Counted from the first letter of the stretch, positions 8,939 to 19,068 are shown. The stretch is 53,947 nt of DNA from Pseudomonadota bacterium (GCA_021804565.1 JAJZHK010000014.1:1-53947); one strand, 5' to 3'. Translations and numbers: made by a program. The notes: generated from the letters alone by a model not told the origin.

Positions 8939-10471
8939 ATGTGCGGTATCGTCGGCATCGTTGGGGTTCATGCAGTCAACCAAGCGCTTTATGACGCTTT
9001 GACTGTACTGCAGCATCGTGGTCAGGATGCGGCGGGCATCGTCACCTGTGAGCAGGGGCGGCTTTTTCTGCGCAAAGACAATGGCATGGTGCGCGATGTT
9101 TTTCATACGCGGCATATGCTGCGTCTGGAAGGCCAGTACGGCATCGGCCATGTGCGCTATCCGACGGCAGGTTCTTCGTCCTCGGCTGAGGCGCAGCCTT
9201 TTTATGTCAACTCGCCTTATGGCATCACCCTGGCGCACAATGGCAATCTGACCAATGCCGATGAGATCAGTCGTGATCTGTTCACCGCCGATCTGCGACA
9301 TATCAATACCGACTCAGACTCGGAAGTTCTGCTCAACGTTTTCGCCCACGAACTGCAGGCCCTGGCCAAGCTGGCCCCAGATGCCGCAGACATTTTCACC
9401 GCTGTTCGCGCTGTGCATCGCCGTGTGCGGGGGGCCTATGCGGTGGTCGCCATGATCACCGGCTATGGCATTGTCGGATTTCGTGACCCGCACGGCATAC
9501 GCCCCTTGATCTATGGCGCGCGCGACCTCGACGGCGGGCGCAAGGAGTACATCATCGCATCGGAGTCGGTCGCCGTGACGGCTTTGGGCTACAAGGTCAT
9601 CGCGGATGTGCAGCCTGGTGAGGCGGTCTATATCGATGTGGAAGGCCATGTGCAGGTTGAGCAGTGCGCGGACGATCCACGCCTGACCCCATGCATTTTT
9701 GAACATGTCTACTTTGCCCGTCCAGACTCGATCATCGATGGCATTTCAGTCTACAAAGCGCGTATGCGCATGGGCGAGAAGCTGGCGCAGCAGATACAAA
9801 AGCAGTGGAGTGCTCATGATATCGATGTCGTCATCCCTATTCCGGACACCAGCCGTACCGCAGCTCTACAGTTGGCCAACAGCCTCAATGTGAACTATCG
9901 CGAAGGCTTCATGAAAAATCGCTACATCGGCCGGACCTTCATCATGCCAGGCCAGTCTCAGCGCAAGAAGTCGGTGCGTCAGAAGCTCAATCCTATCGAG
10001 CTTGAGTTCCAGGGCAAGAATGTGCTGCTGGTCGATGACTCCATCGTGCGCGGCACCACCTGCCGGGAGATCATCCAGATGGCACGTGATGCCGGTGCCC
10101 GCAAGGTCTATTTTGCCTCGGCAGCGCCGGCGGTGAAGTTTCCCAATGTCTATGGCATCGATATGCCGGCCAAGGATGAACTCATCGCCCATGGTCGCAG
10201 CGTCGACGAGGTGCGTGAACTGATCGGTGCCGATGGGCTTATCTATCAGAAGCTTGAGGACTTGGTCGCGGCCGCCCGCGAGGGTAATCCAGGGATTGAA
10301 AGTTTCGACTGTTCGGTCTTTGATGGTCATTATGTCACCGGCGACATCGATGAGGCTTATCTGCACCGTCTCGAGCAGTCGCGTTCGGACGCTGCCAAAT
10401 TGCGGCGTGGTGGCCATGCGCGCGCGCATGGCACCATCGTTGATCTGCATAATGGTTCTGAGGAGGCGTGA
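8939..10471 (+). CDS. purF: Amidophosphoribosyltransferase
   Basis: First committed step of purine synthesis: PRPP plus glutamine to phosphoribosylamine. The 510 residues begin MCGIVGIVG, with the N-terminal nucleophile cysteine (C2) of the glutaminase domain. The phosphoribosyltransferase domain carries the PRPP loop [13 protein letters not shown] near residues 362-374. GAGG precedes the ATG. The stop overlaps the metZ start by one base. Confidence 0.97.
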   Translation: MCGIVGIVGVHAVNQALYDALTVLQHRGQDAAGIVTCEQGRLFLRKDNGMVRDVFHTRHMLRLEGQYGIGHVRYPTAGSSSSAEAQPFYVNSPYGITLAHNGNLTNADEISRDLFTADLRHINTDSDSEVLLNVFAHELQALAKLAPDAADIFTAVRAVHRRVRGAYAVVAMITGYGIVGFRDPHGIRPLIYGARDLDGGRKEYIIASESVAVTALGYKVIADVQPGEAVYIDVEGHVQVEQCADDPRLTPCIFEHVYFARPDSIIDGISVYKARMRMGEKLAQQIQKQWSAHDIDVVIPIPDTSRTAALQLANSLNVNYREGFMKNRYIGRTFIMPGQSQRKKSVRQKLNPIELEFQGKNVLLVDDSIVRGTTCREIIQMARDAGARKVYFASAAPAVKFPNVYGIDMPAKDELIAHGRSVDEVRELIGADGLIYQKLEDLVAAAREGNPGIESFDCSVFDGHYVTGDIDEAYLHRLEQSRSDAAKLRRGGHARAHGTIVDLHNGSEEA

Positions 10472-11673
10472 TGAAGGAGATCGATCAGCGTTCCTTGCGG
10501 GGGGGCGACGATACCCTGGCGGTGCGTGCCGGTACCCGGCGCAGCGAGTTTCGCGAGCACAGTGAAGGTCTGTTTTTGAGCTCTTCTTTCATGTACGCCA
10601 GCGCCGAGGAGGCTGCCGCCTGTTTTGCCGGTACCGAGCCGGCCTATATCTACTCGCGCTTCAGCAACCCCACGGTCCAGATGTTTGAAGACAAGCTGGC
10701 GGCCCTGGAAGGCGCCGAGCGTTGTGTGGCGACGTCTTCGGGGATGGCCGCGATCATGGCCACCCTGCAGTCTTTTCTCAAGGCTGGCGATGAAATTGTG
10801 TCTTCGCGCAGTGTCTTTGGGACCACCAACGTGATGTTCAACAAGTACATGAGCAAGTTTGGGGTGAGCACACGCTGGGTGGATATCGCGGATCTGCAGG
10901 CCTGGAAAGCGGCGATGAGTCCGGCGACGCGTCTGCTGTTTGTCGAGACGCCGAGCAACCCCCTGTGCGAAATCGCGGATCTGCAGGCGCTCGCTGAGCT
11001 GGCGCATCAGCAGGGGGCTTTGCTGGTCGTCGATAATTGCTTCTGCACGCCGATCCTGCAAAAGCCCTTGCAGTGGGGCGCTGATCTCATCATCCATTCG
11101 GCGACCAAATACCTGGATGGCCAGGGTCGGGTGCTCGGTGGCGCCGTTTTGGGGGCCCAGTCCCTGCTCGAGGAGGTCTACGGCTGCCTGCGTACCTGTG
11201 GTGCGAGCATGAGTGCTTTCAATGCCTGGGTTTTTCTCAAGGGCATGGAAACACTGGGGCTGCGCATGCGCGCCCACTGTGCTGGCGCCTTGCAGCTGGC
11301 ACAATGGCTGGAAGAGCAGCCGGCGGTGAGCCGGGTGCACTATGCCGGCCTGCCTTCGCACCCGCAGCACGCCTTGGCCGCCCGCCAGCAAAGCGGCTTT
11401 GGCGGCATCATCGGCCTCGACCTGAAAGGTGGACAGGCGGCAGCCTGGCGCTTCATCAATGCCACCCGTTTGTTTTCCATCACCGGCAACCTCGGCGACA
11501 CACGCAGCACCATCACCCATCCGGCGACGACCACCCATGGACGCTTGAGTGCCGAAGACAAGGCCGCTGCGGGTATTACCGCGGGCCTGGTGCGTTTGTC
11601 CATCGGCCTTGAGGATGTTGCTGACCTGCAGGCGGATCTGGCAGCGGGCCTGGCAGCCGCTTTCGCCGGGTAA
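10471..11673 (+). CDS. metZ: O-succinylhomoserine sulfhydrylase
   Basis: Cys/Met-metabolism PLP enzyme that joins O-succinylhomoserine with sulfide to give homocysteine. It has 400 residues from the ATG at 10471, whose first base is the last of the purF stop (TGATG), preceded by GAGGAGG. A GTG one codon earlier is less likely. The PLP lysine is in HSATKYLDGQGR (about K213). Other family motifs are YSRFSNPTV and ETPSNPLCEIAD. The purF-metZ order is conserved in Pseudomonas. MetB/MetZ paralogues are hard to separate by eye; context favours MetZ. Confidence 0.92.
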   Translation: MKEIDQRSLRGGDDTLAVRAGTRRSEFREHSEGLFLSSSFMYASAEEAAACFAGTEPAYIYSRFSNPTVQMFEDKLAALEGAERCVATSSGMAAIMATLQSFLKAGDEIVSSRSVFGTTNVMFNKYMSKFGVSTRWVDIADLQAWKAAMSPATRLLFVETPSNPLCEIADLQALAELAHQQGALLVVDNCFCTPILQKPLQWGADLIIHSATKYLDGQGRVLGGAVLGAQSLLEEVYGCLRTCGASMSAFNAWVFLKGMETLGLRMRAHCAGALQLAQWLEEQPAVSRVHYAGLPSHPQHALAARQQSGFGGIIGLDLKGGQAAAWRFINATRLFSITGNLGDTRSTITHPATTTHGRLSAEDKAAAGITAGLVRLSIGLEDVADLQADLAAGLAAAFAG

Positions 11674-11676
11674 TAA

Positions 11677-11704
11677 TTGTCTTGCCCTATTTTTTGTGTA
11701 AAAT
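11677..11704 (+). promoter_or_regulatory. Promoter of ihfB
   Basis: The -35 is TTGTCT (11677-11682), the spacer 16 bases, and the -10 TAAAAT (11699-11704), 34 bases before the ihfB ATG. It sits just after the metZ stop, so ihfB is not dependent on read-through. The spacer is T-rich. Confidence 0.6.
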
Positions 11705-11738
11705 CACAGGTTTGATGTTTTTATCGAGAGGTTGATGG

Positions 11739-12077
11739 ATGGCTCTCACCAAGTCTGAGTTGATTGAGCGTCTGGCTGCCAAGCAGAAGATGCTCATGGC
11801 CAAAGATGTCGAGCTGGCCGTCAAAACCATGGTCGAGCATATGAGCTCGGTTCTGGAGACGGGTGGGCGGATAGAAATCAGGGGATTTGGTAGTTTTTCC
11901 CTGCATTTTCGCGCAGCGCGTGTTGGCCGCAACCCCAAGACCGGGGAGTCGGTGACCCTCGAGGGCAAGTACGTGCCCCACTTCAAGCCCGGCAAGGATC
12001 TCAAGGACAGGGTCAATGCGTCGGCCGCCTTGGGTGTGGCGGCCAGCTTGCCTGACGATGACGACGGTGACGACTGA
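11739..12077 (+). CDS. ihfB: Integration host factor subunit beta
   Basis: Small DNA-bending protein that pairs with IhfA. The 112 residues contain the HU/IHF fold, with the DNA-intercalating arm region [22 protein letters not shown] and the typical start [13 protein letters not shown]. The beta identity rests on that start and on the adjacent lapA. The C-terminus is extended and acidic ([10 protein letters not shown]). In many gammaproteobacteria ihfB follows rpsA; here it follows metZ. The stop overlaps the lapA ATG by one base. Confidence 0.93.
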   Translation: MALTKSELIERLAAKQKMLMAKDVELAVKTMVEHMSSVLETGGRIEIRGFGSFSLHFRAARVGRNPKTGESVTLEGKYVPHFKPGKDLKDRVNASAALGVAASLPDDDDGDD

Positions 12078-12352
12078 TGCTTTCCTTGCTGCGTAGCGCT
12101 CTGCTGACGCTCATGCTTGCCACCGGCCTGTGGCTGGTGGTGGTCAATCGCCAGCCCGTCGATATCAATCTGCTGCTATGGTCGGGCCAGGGCATCAACA
12201 GTGGCATGGCCTTGCTGGTGGCGTTCATCGTCGGGGCTTTGTCCGGACTGTTCATCGGCCTTGATCTGTACCAGGCACTCAAGCTGAAGGGACGGGTCTT
12301 GCTCTTGCGCCGGGAGCTGGCCCACTTGCGGCAGCACCTGGGGGGCCGCTAA
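12077..12352 (+). CDS. lapA: LapA family inner membrane protein (DUF1049)
   Basis: A 91-residue protein with two membrane segments (about residues 5-22 and 40-62) and the conserved NRQPVDINLLLW between them, then a basic, coiled-coil-prone tail. In E. coli LapA works with LapB in controlling LPS synthesis through LpxC turnover. Here lapB is not downstream; pyrF follows after 37 bases. Confidence 0.85.
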   Translation: MLSLLRSALLTLMLATGLWLVVVNRQPVDINLLLWSGQGINSGMALLVAFIVGALSGLFIGLDLYQALKLKGRVLLLRRELAHLRQHLGGR

Positions 12353-12389
12353 GTCGGCTTTCACGATCTTTATATAGCGAGTATCGTCT

Positions 12390-13076
12390 ATGTCGCCTTT
12401 GATCATTGCTCTTGATGTCGCCCACAGACAGGAGCTCGAACGCCTGCTCGCTGCTCTGGATCCGGGGGTTTGTCGCCTGAAAGTGGGCAAGGAACTGTTC
12501 ACCCGTTTGGGTCCTGCCGTGGTCGAGAGCATGCACAGGCGTGGCTTTGAAGTCTTTCTCGATCTCAAGTTCCATGATATTCCGCAGACGGTGGCACAGG
12601 CGGTGCGTGCGGCTGCGGACCTCGGCGTGTGGATGGTCAATGTCCACGCCAGTGGTGGCCGACGCATGCTCGAGGCAGCTCAAGAGGCCCTCGCGACCTC
12701 GGCGCATCGTCCGCACCTGATCGCCGTCACCGTGCTGACTTCCCTGGAAGATGGTGATCTGCAGGAGTTGGGGGTGAGAAACTCGGTGCAGGAGCAGGTG
12801 ATGCTGCTCGCCGATCTCAGTCTGCATTGTGGACTCGATGGGGTGGTCTGCTCGGCCCAGGAAGCACCGCTGCTTGCCCAGCGCCATCCGCAGTCTTTGC
12901 GGGTCACCCCCGGCATACGCCCGGCGGCATCGACGCAGGACGATCAGCGGCGCACGCTGACGCCCAGCCAAGCGCTGCAGGCGGGTGCAACCCACCTGGT
13001 CATCGGCCGGCCGATCACCCGCGCCACGGATCCAGCCGCTGCGCTGGCAGAGATCCTGGCCCAGCTGGCTGCCTAA
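12390..13076 (+). CDS. pyrF: Orotidine 5'-phosphate decarboxylase
   Basis: Last step of UMP synthesis. It has 228 residues with the catalytic Lys/Asp array in [13 protein letters not shown], the N-terminal IIALDVA motif, and the C-terminal phosphate-binding loop [12 protein letters not shown]. The start is an ATG with a weak GCGAG upstream. Its 3' end overlaps the convergent rnt gene by four bases, leaving no room for a simple terminator. Confidence 0.96.
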   Translation: MSPLIIALDVAHRQELERLLAALDPGVCRLKVGKELFTRLGPAVVESMHRRGFEVFLDLKFHDIPQTVAQAVRAAADLGVWMVNVHASGGRRMLEAAQEALATSAHRPHLIAVTVLTSLEDGDLQELGVRNSVQEQVMLLADLSLHCGLDGVVCSAQEAPLLAQRHPQSLRVTPGIRPAASTQDDQRRTLTPSQALQAGATHLVIGRPITRATDPAAALAEILAQLAA

Positions 13077-13711
13077 GCCGGCTCCACCGCTGCCGGGGGC
13101 GGAGCCTGGTAGTGGGTGTGATTGATGATGTGGCAAAAAAGATCAGCCGTGCGCTCAGCGTCGTAGAGGGCCGAGTGGGCATGATGACCATCGAAGGCGA
13201 TGCCCGCTCCCTGGCAGGCACGCGCCAGCACCGTCTGTCCGAGGGCCATGCCCGCCAGGGTCACGGTGTCGAAGACCGAGAAAGGGTGCAGCGGTGATTG
13301 GTTTTTCAAGCCGTGGCGGTCGATGGCGGCGTTGATGAAGCCGAGGTCAAAGTGCGCATTGTGACCGACCAGGATACAGCGCTTGCAGTGACGCGCTTTT
13401 TGCTCTTTGCGCAGGGCTTCGAAAATTCGGCGCAGACCGACACTTTCTTCTTCCGCCTGACGTAGCGGATGGTAGGGGTCGATGCCATTGAAGGCGAGAG
13501 CTTCCGGCACCAGGCGGGCGCCGGCAAAAGGCAGCAGATGGCTGTGCCAGCTGGCCACCGGATAAAGACGGCCTTGCTCATCAAGATCGAGAACGACCGC
13601 GGCGACCTCGAGCAGGGCATCGGTGCTCGCTTCAAAACCGCCGGTCTCAACATCGATGACGACCGGCAGAAAACCTCGAAAACGCTGGTGGATGGGATGA
13701 TGGTCGCTCAT
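13073..13711 (-). CDS. rnt: Ribonuclease T
   Basis: DEDDh exonuclease that trims the 3' ends of tRNAs and other stable RNAs. The 212 residues show Exo I (VIDVETGGF), Exo II ([11 protein letters not shown]) and the Exo III histidine/aspartate ([13 protein letters not shown]). Its ATG overlaps the pyrC stop by four bases (ATGA), so pyrC and rnt are translated together, the order seen in Pseudomonas and Acinetobacter. Confidence 0.96.
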   Translation of the reverse strand: MSDHHPIHQRFRGFLPVVIDVETGGFEASTDALLEVAAVVLDLDEQGRLYPVASWHSHLLPFAGARLVPEALAFNGIDPYHPLRQAEEESVGLRRIFEALRKEQKARHCKRCILVGHNAHFDLGFINAAIDRHGLKNQSPLHPFSVFDTVTLAGMALGQTVLARACQGAGIAFDGHHAHSALYDAERTADLFCHIINHTHYQAPPPAAVEPA

Positions 13712-14757
13712 ACGGCATCCTCAAGACGCCACTGCAGTTCGCTACCGGCGCGAAACGGAATGATATGACCGTCGAGGTAGGGCAGGCGTTCGGCCTGTGT
13801 CCAGGTTTGTGCAGACAGGGTGATCTCCTGGGTGTCGACGGGCACCCCATAGAAATGGGCGGCGTGGCGGCTGGCGAAGTCGGCCAGGCGATCGAGAGCG
13901 GCGCAGCTGGCGAAGGCCTCGGCGTACAGTTCCAGGGCCACCGGTGCGGTGTAACAGCCGGCGCAGGCGCAGGCGCTTTCCTTGGCGTGTTGCGCGTGTG
14001 GCGCGCTGTCTGTGCCCAGAAAAAAGCGGGGATCACCGGAGGTGGCGGCAGCCAAGAGCGCCTGGCGGTGCTCGCGGCGTTTGAGGATGGGTAAGCAAAA
14101 AAAGTGAGGACGCATCCCGCCGACCAGCATGTCATTGCGGTCATGCAGCAAATGATGGGCGGTGAGCGTGGCGGCGAAACGACCGTTTTGGGCTTGAACA
14201 TAGTCGACCGCCTCGCGGGTGGTGATATGCTCGAGCACGATAGGCAACTCGGGCAGGCGTCGCCGTAAGGGTATCAGGGTGCGCTCGATGAACACCGCTT
14301 CGCGGTCAAAGATGTCGATGTCGGGATCGGTCACCTCGCCGTGGATGAGCAGGGGCAGCCCGCGTTCGGCCATGCGCTCGAGCACGGGCATGACGCGGTC
14401 GATGTGGCCGACCCCAGCCTCAGAGTGGGTGGTGGCCCCAGCCGGATAGAGTTTGACCGCGTAGATGTCGGGCTCAGCGCAGGCCTGATCGATATCTTCG
14501 ATACGCGTGTTTTCGCTGAGATAGAGTGTCATCATCGGCTGAAAGCTCAGGTCCGGTGGGCAGGCCGCGAGGATGCGATCACGATAGGCGAGGGCTTCGC
14601 TGCAGCGCACCACCGGAGGCAGGAGGTTGGGCATGACCACGGCGCGACCAAACTGGCGCGCACTGGCGGCGACCGTGCTGGACAGAGAGCGGCCATCACG
14701 CAAATGAAGGTGGGCGTCGATAGGACGGGGAATGCTGATGCGTAGGCTGGAAGTCAC
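13708..14757 (-). CDS. pyrC: Dihydroorotase (class II)
   Basis: Zinc enzyme of pyrimidine synthesis closing carbamoyl-aspartate to dihydroorotate. The metal ligands are in DAHLHLRDG, the carboxylated lysine in [12 protein letters not shown], and further ligands in HGEVTD, EHITT and GTDSAPHA. From a GTG at 14757 it has 349 residues, almost the E. coli length. An upstream TTG at 14778 would add seven residues. A -10-like CATAAT on the reverse strand (14790-14795) would leave hardly any leader for the TTG, which also favours the GTG. It is divergent from motY. Confidence 0.95.
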   Translation of the reverse strand: MTSSLRISIPRPIDAHLHLRDGRSLSSTVAASARQFGRAVVMPNLLPPVVRCSEALAYRDRILAACPPDLSFQPMMTLYLSENTRIEDIDQACAEPDIYAVKLYPAGATTHSEAGVGHIDRVMPVLERMAERGLPLLIHGEVTDPDIDIFDREAVFIERTLIPLRRRLPELPIVLEHITTREAVDYVQAQNGRFAATLTAHHLLHDRNDMLVGGMRPHFFCLPILKRREHRQALLAAATSGDPRFFLGTDSAPHAQHAKESACACAGCYTAPVALELYAEAFASCAALDRLADFASRHAAHFYGVPVDTQEITLSAQTWTQAERLPYLDGHIIPFRAGSELQWRLEDAV

Positions 14758-14830
14758 TTCACTGATCTCGACTCTCAAGGAATGTGCCCATTATGCCGAT
14801 AGCAAGCATGGTGGGCTAGGGAGATGAAGG

Positions 14831-15820
14831 ATGTCGATGAAATGGCTTGCAGGCCTGGTACTCCTGGCTGCTATCGAAAGCGCCCACGCCAAGGTGTGGA
14901 TGAGTCGCCTTGACCTGGCGGGCTGGCAACTTGAAAGCTCGCCCGGACTTTGCCTGCTGGAGCAGGACATCGCCGGCTTTGGGCGCCTGATCTTCCGGCA
15001 AGGGAGCTACAGCGCACTCAGCTATGAGTTGCACAGCATCCAGCCCCTGCGTCCCGGGGAACAGGCCTATATGCGCATCGAAGCCCCCGACTGGCAAACG
15101 GCCATGCCGGCACAAACCAGTGAGCAGGCCCTGCTGTCGCCCGATGCCTATGAGCGGCGACTGAGCACCCCCGGCGCCGAGCTGGCTCTGGCTGCCTTGC
15201 ACGAGGGGCATCAGGTCAGGCTGAGTTTGCCGGGCGGCGACAACGATCAGTGGTGGGATGTGGTGGCCAGTCCTGTGGGCTTTCAGGAGGCCTGGAGGGG
15301 GTTTATGCAGTGTCGTGAGGCCTTGCCGCATGCCCGCCCGCAGCCGGCCCCTGTGGTGGTGGCGGATCAGCCCAGGCCGCATAAAAAGACGCCGGCGCCT
15401 GCCAAACCGGCACCCGTACGACGTCCACTGCCGATCAGCAGCGCCAGCCAGGAGTGGATCAAGCTACGCGAAGCCGGTCAGCGCGAGCGTCTGCACATCG
15501 GTCGCGGCAAGGGCAAGACGGCTCTCAAAGGCCCCTTGTTGCTGACTTTTTTGGCAGGGCAGAGCAGCATCAGTAAAGATCTGCAAGACCATCTTGAAGC
15601 CCTGGTCCAGGAGTGGGAGATACGCAAGGGTGAGGGGCGGACGATGTCCCTGCTGATCGTCGAGGCGGCGCAGCCCGATACGGTCGCATTGGCCCGGCAG
15701 CGACTGAATGCCATCCATAGCTATTTGCTCAAGCGCGGCCTCGACCCCATGCGCGTCCATATGCGTCTGGACTTGCATGGCGGCAACAGCAATAACGCGG
15801 TGGTGACGATAGGTGACTGA
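14831..15820 (+). CDS. motY: Sodium-type flagellar stator-ring protein MotY
   Basis: A 329-residue exported protein with a signal peptide (about residues 1-20, cleavage after ESAHA), an N-terminal all-beta region, a proline/lysine-rich linker (about 175-200) and an OmpA-like C-terminal region. MotY forms the T ring that anchors PomAB or MotCD stators to peptidoglycan. The call rests on this layout and on position beside pyrC-rnt and argG, as in Pseudomonas. The OmpA-like part is divergent and its key residues are not obvious, so an unassigned OmpA-like lipoprotein relative is the alternative. Confidence 0.78.
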   Translation: MSMKWLAGLVLLAAIESAHAKVWMSRLDLAGWQLESSPGLCLLEQDIAGFGRLIFRQGSYSALSYELHSIQPLRPGEQAYMRIEAPDWQTAMPAQTSEQALLSPDAYERRLSTPGAELALAALHEGHQVRLSLPGGDNDQWWDVVASPVGFQEAWRGFMQCREALPHARPQPAPVVVADQPRPHKKTPAPAKPAPVRRPLPISSASQEWIKLREAGQRERLHIGRGKGKTALKGPLLLTFLAGQSSISKDLQDHLEALVQEWEIRKGEGRTMSLLIVEAAQPDTVALARQRLNAIHSYLLKRGLDPMRVHMRLDLHGGNSNNAVVTIGD

Positions 15821-15904
15821 TCAGCGGCGCTAAATTAAGCGCTATCCGCGACACCCGGGCCCAGCAATCGGTTAAAATGGACTTTTTCCAGATGAGGCAG
15901 GGTC

Positions 15905-17125
15905 ATGGCAGAGATCAAAAAGGTCGTATTGGCGTATTCCGGAGGTTTGGACACCTCGATCATCCTGCGTTGGCTGCAGGAGCAGTACCAGTGCGAAGTG
16001 GTCACCTTCACCGCTGACATCGGCCAGGGTGAGGAGTTGGAGCCGGCACGTGCCAAGGCCCAGGCGATGGGGGTCAAGGACATCTTCATCGATGATCTGC
16101 GCGAAGAATTTGTGCGTGATTTTGTCTATCCGCAGTTTCGTGCCAACGCCCTCTATGAAGGTGAGTACCTGCTCGGAACCTCGATAGCACGTCCGCTGAT
16201 CGCCAAACGCCTGGTCGAGATCGCCGAGATGACCGGTGCCGATGCCATCGCTCACGGCGCCACCGGCAAAGGTAATGACCAGGTGCGTTTTGAGCTCGGT
16301 GCCTACGCACTGAAGCCGGGAATCCGGGTGATCGCACCCTGGCGTGAATGGCAACTGAATTCGCGTGAAGCCTTGATGAACTATGCGCGTGAACATGACA
16401 TCCCGGTTGATTTTGCCAAGGTCGGCAGCAAGAGTCCTTACTCGATGGACGCCAATCTTCTGCACATCTCTTATGAAGGCGGTGGGCTCGAAGATCCCTG
16501 GTGGCAGCCGGAAGAAAGCATGTGGCGCTGGACCCTGGCGCCGGAACAGGCCAAAGATCAGGCCGAGACCATCGAACTGAGCTATGAGCGCGGTGACATC
16601 GTCGCCATCAACGGCCAGGCTATGAGTCCGGCTGAGGTGCTGGGCTGGCTCAATCGGAAAGGTGGTGAGCACGGTATAGGCCGACTGGACCTGGTCGAGA
16701 ACCGTTACGTCGGTATGAAAAGTCGTGGCTGCTATGAAACGCCGGGTGGCACCATCATGCTCAAGGCGCACCGGGCGATCGAGTCGATCACCCTTGATCG
16801 TGAAGTGGCGCACCTCAAGGATGAGCTCATGCCGCGGTATGCCAGCCTGATCTACAACGGCTACTGGTGGAGCCCGGAGCGGCTCATGCTGCAGACGATG
16901 ATCGACCAGTCGCAGGCGTCGGTGAATGGTGTGGTGCGTGTCAAACTCTACAAGGGCAATGTCATGGTGGTGGGGCGCCGTTCGGCAGACTCGCTATTTG
17001 ATGCCAGCATCGCTACTTTTGAGGACGATCGCGGCGCCTATAACCAGAAGGATGCTGAAGGCTTTATTCGTCTCAACGGCTTGCGCTTGCGCATTGCCGC
17101 GGCGAAAGGGCGCAGCATGCGCTGA
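15905..17125 (+). CDS. argG: Argininosuccinate synthase
   Basis: Joins citrulline and aspartate with ATP in arginine synthesis. The 406 residues start [18 protein letters not shown], with the PP-loop SGGLDTS for ATP, then [14 protein letters not shown] and [18 protein letters not shown]. It matches the family across its length. A possible -10 TAAAAT lies at 15873-15878 without a good -35. motY is 84 bases upstream on the same strand. Confidence 0.97.
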   Translation: MAEIKKVVLAYSGGLDTSIILRWLQEQYQCEVVTFTADIGQGEELEPARAKAQAMGVKDIFIDDLREEFVRDFVYPQFRANALYEGEYLLGTSIARPLIAKRLVEIAEMTGADAIAHGATGKGNDQVRFELGAYALKPGIRVIAPWREWQLNSREALMNYAREHDIPVDFAKVGSKSPYSMDANLLHISYEGGGLEDPWWQPEESMWRWTLAPEQAKDQAETIELSYERGDIVAINGQAMSPAEVLGWLNRKGGEHGIGRLDLVENRYVGMKSRGCYETPGGTIMLKAHRAIESITLDREVAHLKDELMPRYASLIYNGYWWSPERLMLQTMIDQSQASVNGVVRVKLYKGNVMVVGRRSADSLFDASIATFEDDRGAYNQKDAEGFIRLNGLRLRIAAAKGRSMR

Positions 17126-17439
17126 GCCGGCCTGGCGCGACCGCGCTCTGACTAAGATTTTGCAAAGTATAGCCGAGGGTCGAAGTATCGATCATCATTG
17201 ACTCCAGACCATGCGCCAACAGGCCATCAAGGCTGTTGGCCGGGGCGAGGGATGGGTGTGGCACGAGCCTGCGGCCTCATGTGCGCACGGTCTAGCGCTG
17301 GTTGGCGGCTTTTGCTTCGGGAGGACAGCAGGCGCTATGGGCACAACCCATACCTGGGCGTCCCCCCAAGATCCATGAAGAGCTCACGGCCCCTTCAGGG
17401 GGGCGATCTTGCTTGCTTCCTCCGGCTTCGTCGCTTGCC
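17126..17439. other. Non-coding region after argG with several hairpins
   Basis: I see no gene on either strand. The region holds three short foldable pieces: GCCAACAG/CTGTTGGC at 17215-17240, TATGGG/CCCATA at 17336-17352, and CCCCT/AGGGG near 17390-17406. None has a T tract. It looks like degenerate spacer, possibly left from the toxin-antitoxin-like locus whose antitoxin remnant lies just upstream on the reverse strand. Confidence 0.4.
17215..17240 (+). terminator. Hairpin downstream of argG (terminator-like, no T tract)
   Basis: Eight-bp arms GCCAACAG (17215-17222) and CTGTTGGC (17233-17240), with further partial pairing of the loop. It lies 90 bases after the argG stop. Without a T run it may be a Rho-assisted end or an mRNA 3' stabiliser. 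Confidence 0.4.
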
Positions 17440-17605
17440 AAGCTTAAAGGCCAGGTCGATGTCATGATCGACGCCATCTTTTCAGCAAGGGCACGGGTCA
17501 GCAAGCACGGGCCATGAATTGATGCACCGCAATGTGATCACGTTCGGCCAGCGTCTTGACCTGCTGATGAACCGAGTTCGACAGACGAACCGTTAGGGCA
17601 GTCAT
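17440..17605 (-). pseudogene. Broken ribbon-helix-helix (antitoxin-type) gene
   Basis: From an ATG at 17605, preceded by GGAGGC, the frame reads a ribbon-helix-helix N-terminus: MTALTVRLSNSVHQQV, then KTLAERDHIAVHQFMARAC, and stops at 17498. The next frame continues the fold as RALAEKMASIMT. The cause is visible: a tandem near-duplication, 17482-17497 and 17498-17511, sharing TCAGCAAG and CACGGG. Removing the second 14-base copy restores HQFMARALAEKMASIM in one frame. Such proteins are usually antitoxins of the CopG/HicB type. No toxin gene is visible on either side. After SIMT the sequence no longer resembles the family. Either a decayed antitoxin or an assembly error. Confidence 0.6.
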
Positions 17606-17660
17606 GTGGAGCCTCCAATAACCGGTAAAAAATCTCCAGGCGTCATGGCCTGGACGTTCA

Positions 17661-17680
17661 GATCTATAGCGCGATCTATA
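17661..17680. repeat. Direct repeat GATCTATA upstream of the broken antitoxin gene
   Basis: GATCTATA occurs at 17661-17668 and 17673-17680, 12 bases apart, in the gap between nth and the antitoxin-like gene. It lies 56-75 bases upstream of that gene's ATG and could be the operator of an autoregulated antitoxin. The function is inferred only from position. Confidence 0.35.
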
Positions 17681-17720
17681 CTATTTTGTGACTTTACTTT
17701 CCAAATACTTGGCAAGCCGG

Positions 17721-18356
17721 TCAGGGGCCTTCCTTGATCGGCCATTCGCACAGATCGGCGAGTGGGCATGTCGGGCACTGTGGCTTGCGTGCTGTGCAGG
17801 TGTAGCGTCCGTGCAGGATCAGCCAGTGATGTGCATCCTGCAGATAGGGTGCCGGTACTTGGCGCAGCAGAGCCTCCTCAACCTGGCGTACGGTTTTGCC
17901 GGGAGCCAGACCGGTGCGGTTGGCGACGCGGAAGATATGGGTGTCCACGGCCATGGTCGGCCAGCCGAAAGCGGTGTTGAGTACGACATTGGCCGTCTTG
18001 CGGCCGACACCGGGCAGGGCCTCCAGGGCAGCGCGATCGGCGGGCACGACGCCTTGATGGCGCTCCAGCAGGAGCGCGCAGGTGGCGATGACATGGCCCG
18101 CTTTGGCGCGAAACAGACCCAGGCTGCGCACATAGGGAATCAGCCCCTCGACGCCGAGGGCGAGGATGGCGGCGGGATCGGGATGTTCGGCAAAAAGCCG
18201 GCGGGTCACCTTGTTGACAGCGACATCGGTCGACTGCGCCGACAGCATCACCGCAATCAGCAGCTGAAAATGGGAGCCGTACTCAAGTTCGGTGCGTGGC
18301 TGCGGATTGCGCGCTTGCAGGCGTGCAAAAAAGGCTACTCTAGCGGCTTCCTGCAC
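17721..18356 (-). CDS. nth: Endonuclease III
   Basis: DNA glycosylase/AP lyase for oxidised pyrimidines. The 211-residue protein has the helix-hairpin-helix [12 protein letters not shown] with the catalytic lysine K120 and aspartate D138 (VDTHIFRV), numbered exactly as in E. coli. The 4Fe-4S cysteines are C187, C194, C197 and C203, also at E. coli spacing. The first 17 bases overlap the end of rsxB, so the two are co-transcribed. Confidence 0.97.
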   Translation of the reverse strand: MQEAARVAFFARLQARNPQPRTELEYGSHFQLLIAVMLSAQSTDVAVNKVTRRLFAEHPDPAAILALGVEGLIPYVRSLGLFRAKAGHVIATCALLLERHQGVVPADRAALEALPGVGRKTANVVLNTAFGWPTMAVDTHIFRVANRTGLAPGKTVRQVEEALLRQVPAPYLQDAHHWLILHGRYTCTARKPQCPTCPLADLCEWPIKEGP

Positions 18357-19068
18357 GTCGGTTCTCCTCTTCTTTCAAGGTCTGCGAGCTTTGCTCGACT
18401 TTCTGCTCCAGCTCGTGCAAACGGGCTTGCCAGCCGGCATGTTGAGCATGATCCGGATGGGCACAGTCGCTTTTGAGGTGCTTTTTCAGCTCACTGCGTG
18501 CCAAGGCCGCAGCCACTTTGAGCGCCGCCAGACCCTGCGGGTCGGGACCAGAGCGTGGTGTCGGACGCTCGGCAGCACGACGGGCCAGGAGCGCCTGATG
18601 GCGCTGGCGCCAGGTTTGTGCCTGATCGACGCTGGGGCGGCGGGGCAGGCCGGAGTCGCGCATCTCGATACAGTCGACCGGACAGGGCGCGACACAGAGA
18701 TCGCAGCCTGTACAATCGGCGGCGATCACGGTATGCATCATGCCCGAGGCGCCGACGATGGCATCGACCGGACAGGCCTGTATGCACTTGGTGCAGCCTA
18801 TGCACTCTTCCTCCCGGATGTAGGCAACAAGACGGGTCGGCAAGGTTTGTCCATAGTCCGGGTCGAGGGCGAGGGGCGGCTGCCCGGTGAGCTCGGCCAG
18901 CGCCGTGATCACCTCGTCGCCACCAGGTACACAATGGTTGATCGCTTCACCAGCGGCGATCGCCTGGGCATAAGGCAGGCAGCCGGGGTGCTTGCATTTG
19001 CCGCACTGGGTCTGCGGCAGGAGGGCGTCGATGGCCTCGACGAGGTCAATGCGTGAGTCTGTCGTCAT
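18340..19068 (-). CDS. rsxB: RnfB/RsxB-type ferredoxin-like protein (orphan, no membrane anchor)
   Basis: A 242-residue iron-sulfur protein. The N-terminal Fes domain has cysteines in [10 protein letters not shown] and NHC; two 4Fe-4S ferredoxin motifs follow, [12 protein letters not shown] and [12 protein letters not shown], then a charged coiled-coil-prone tail. In full Rnf/Rsx complexes RnfB has an N-terminal membrane helix, which is absent here, and no other rnf gene is nearby. Acinetobacter has the same orphan rsxB-nth pair, to my knowledge. The ATG at 19068 fits the family; a TTG at 19110 would add 14 residues. It may supply electrons or clusters to soluble partners. Confidence 0.85.
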   Translation of the reverse strand: MTTDSRIDLVEAIDALLPQTQCGKCKHPGCLPYAQAIAAGEAINHCVPGGDEVITALAELTGQPPLALDPDYGQTLPTRLVAYIREEECIGCTKCIQACPVDAIVGASGMMHTVIAADCTGCDLCVAPCPVDCIEMRDSGLPRRPSVDQAQTWRQRHQALLARRAAERPTPRSGPDPQGLAALKVAAALARSELKKHLKSDCAHPDHAQHAGWQARLHELEQKVEQSSQTLKEEENRRAGSR

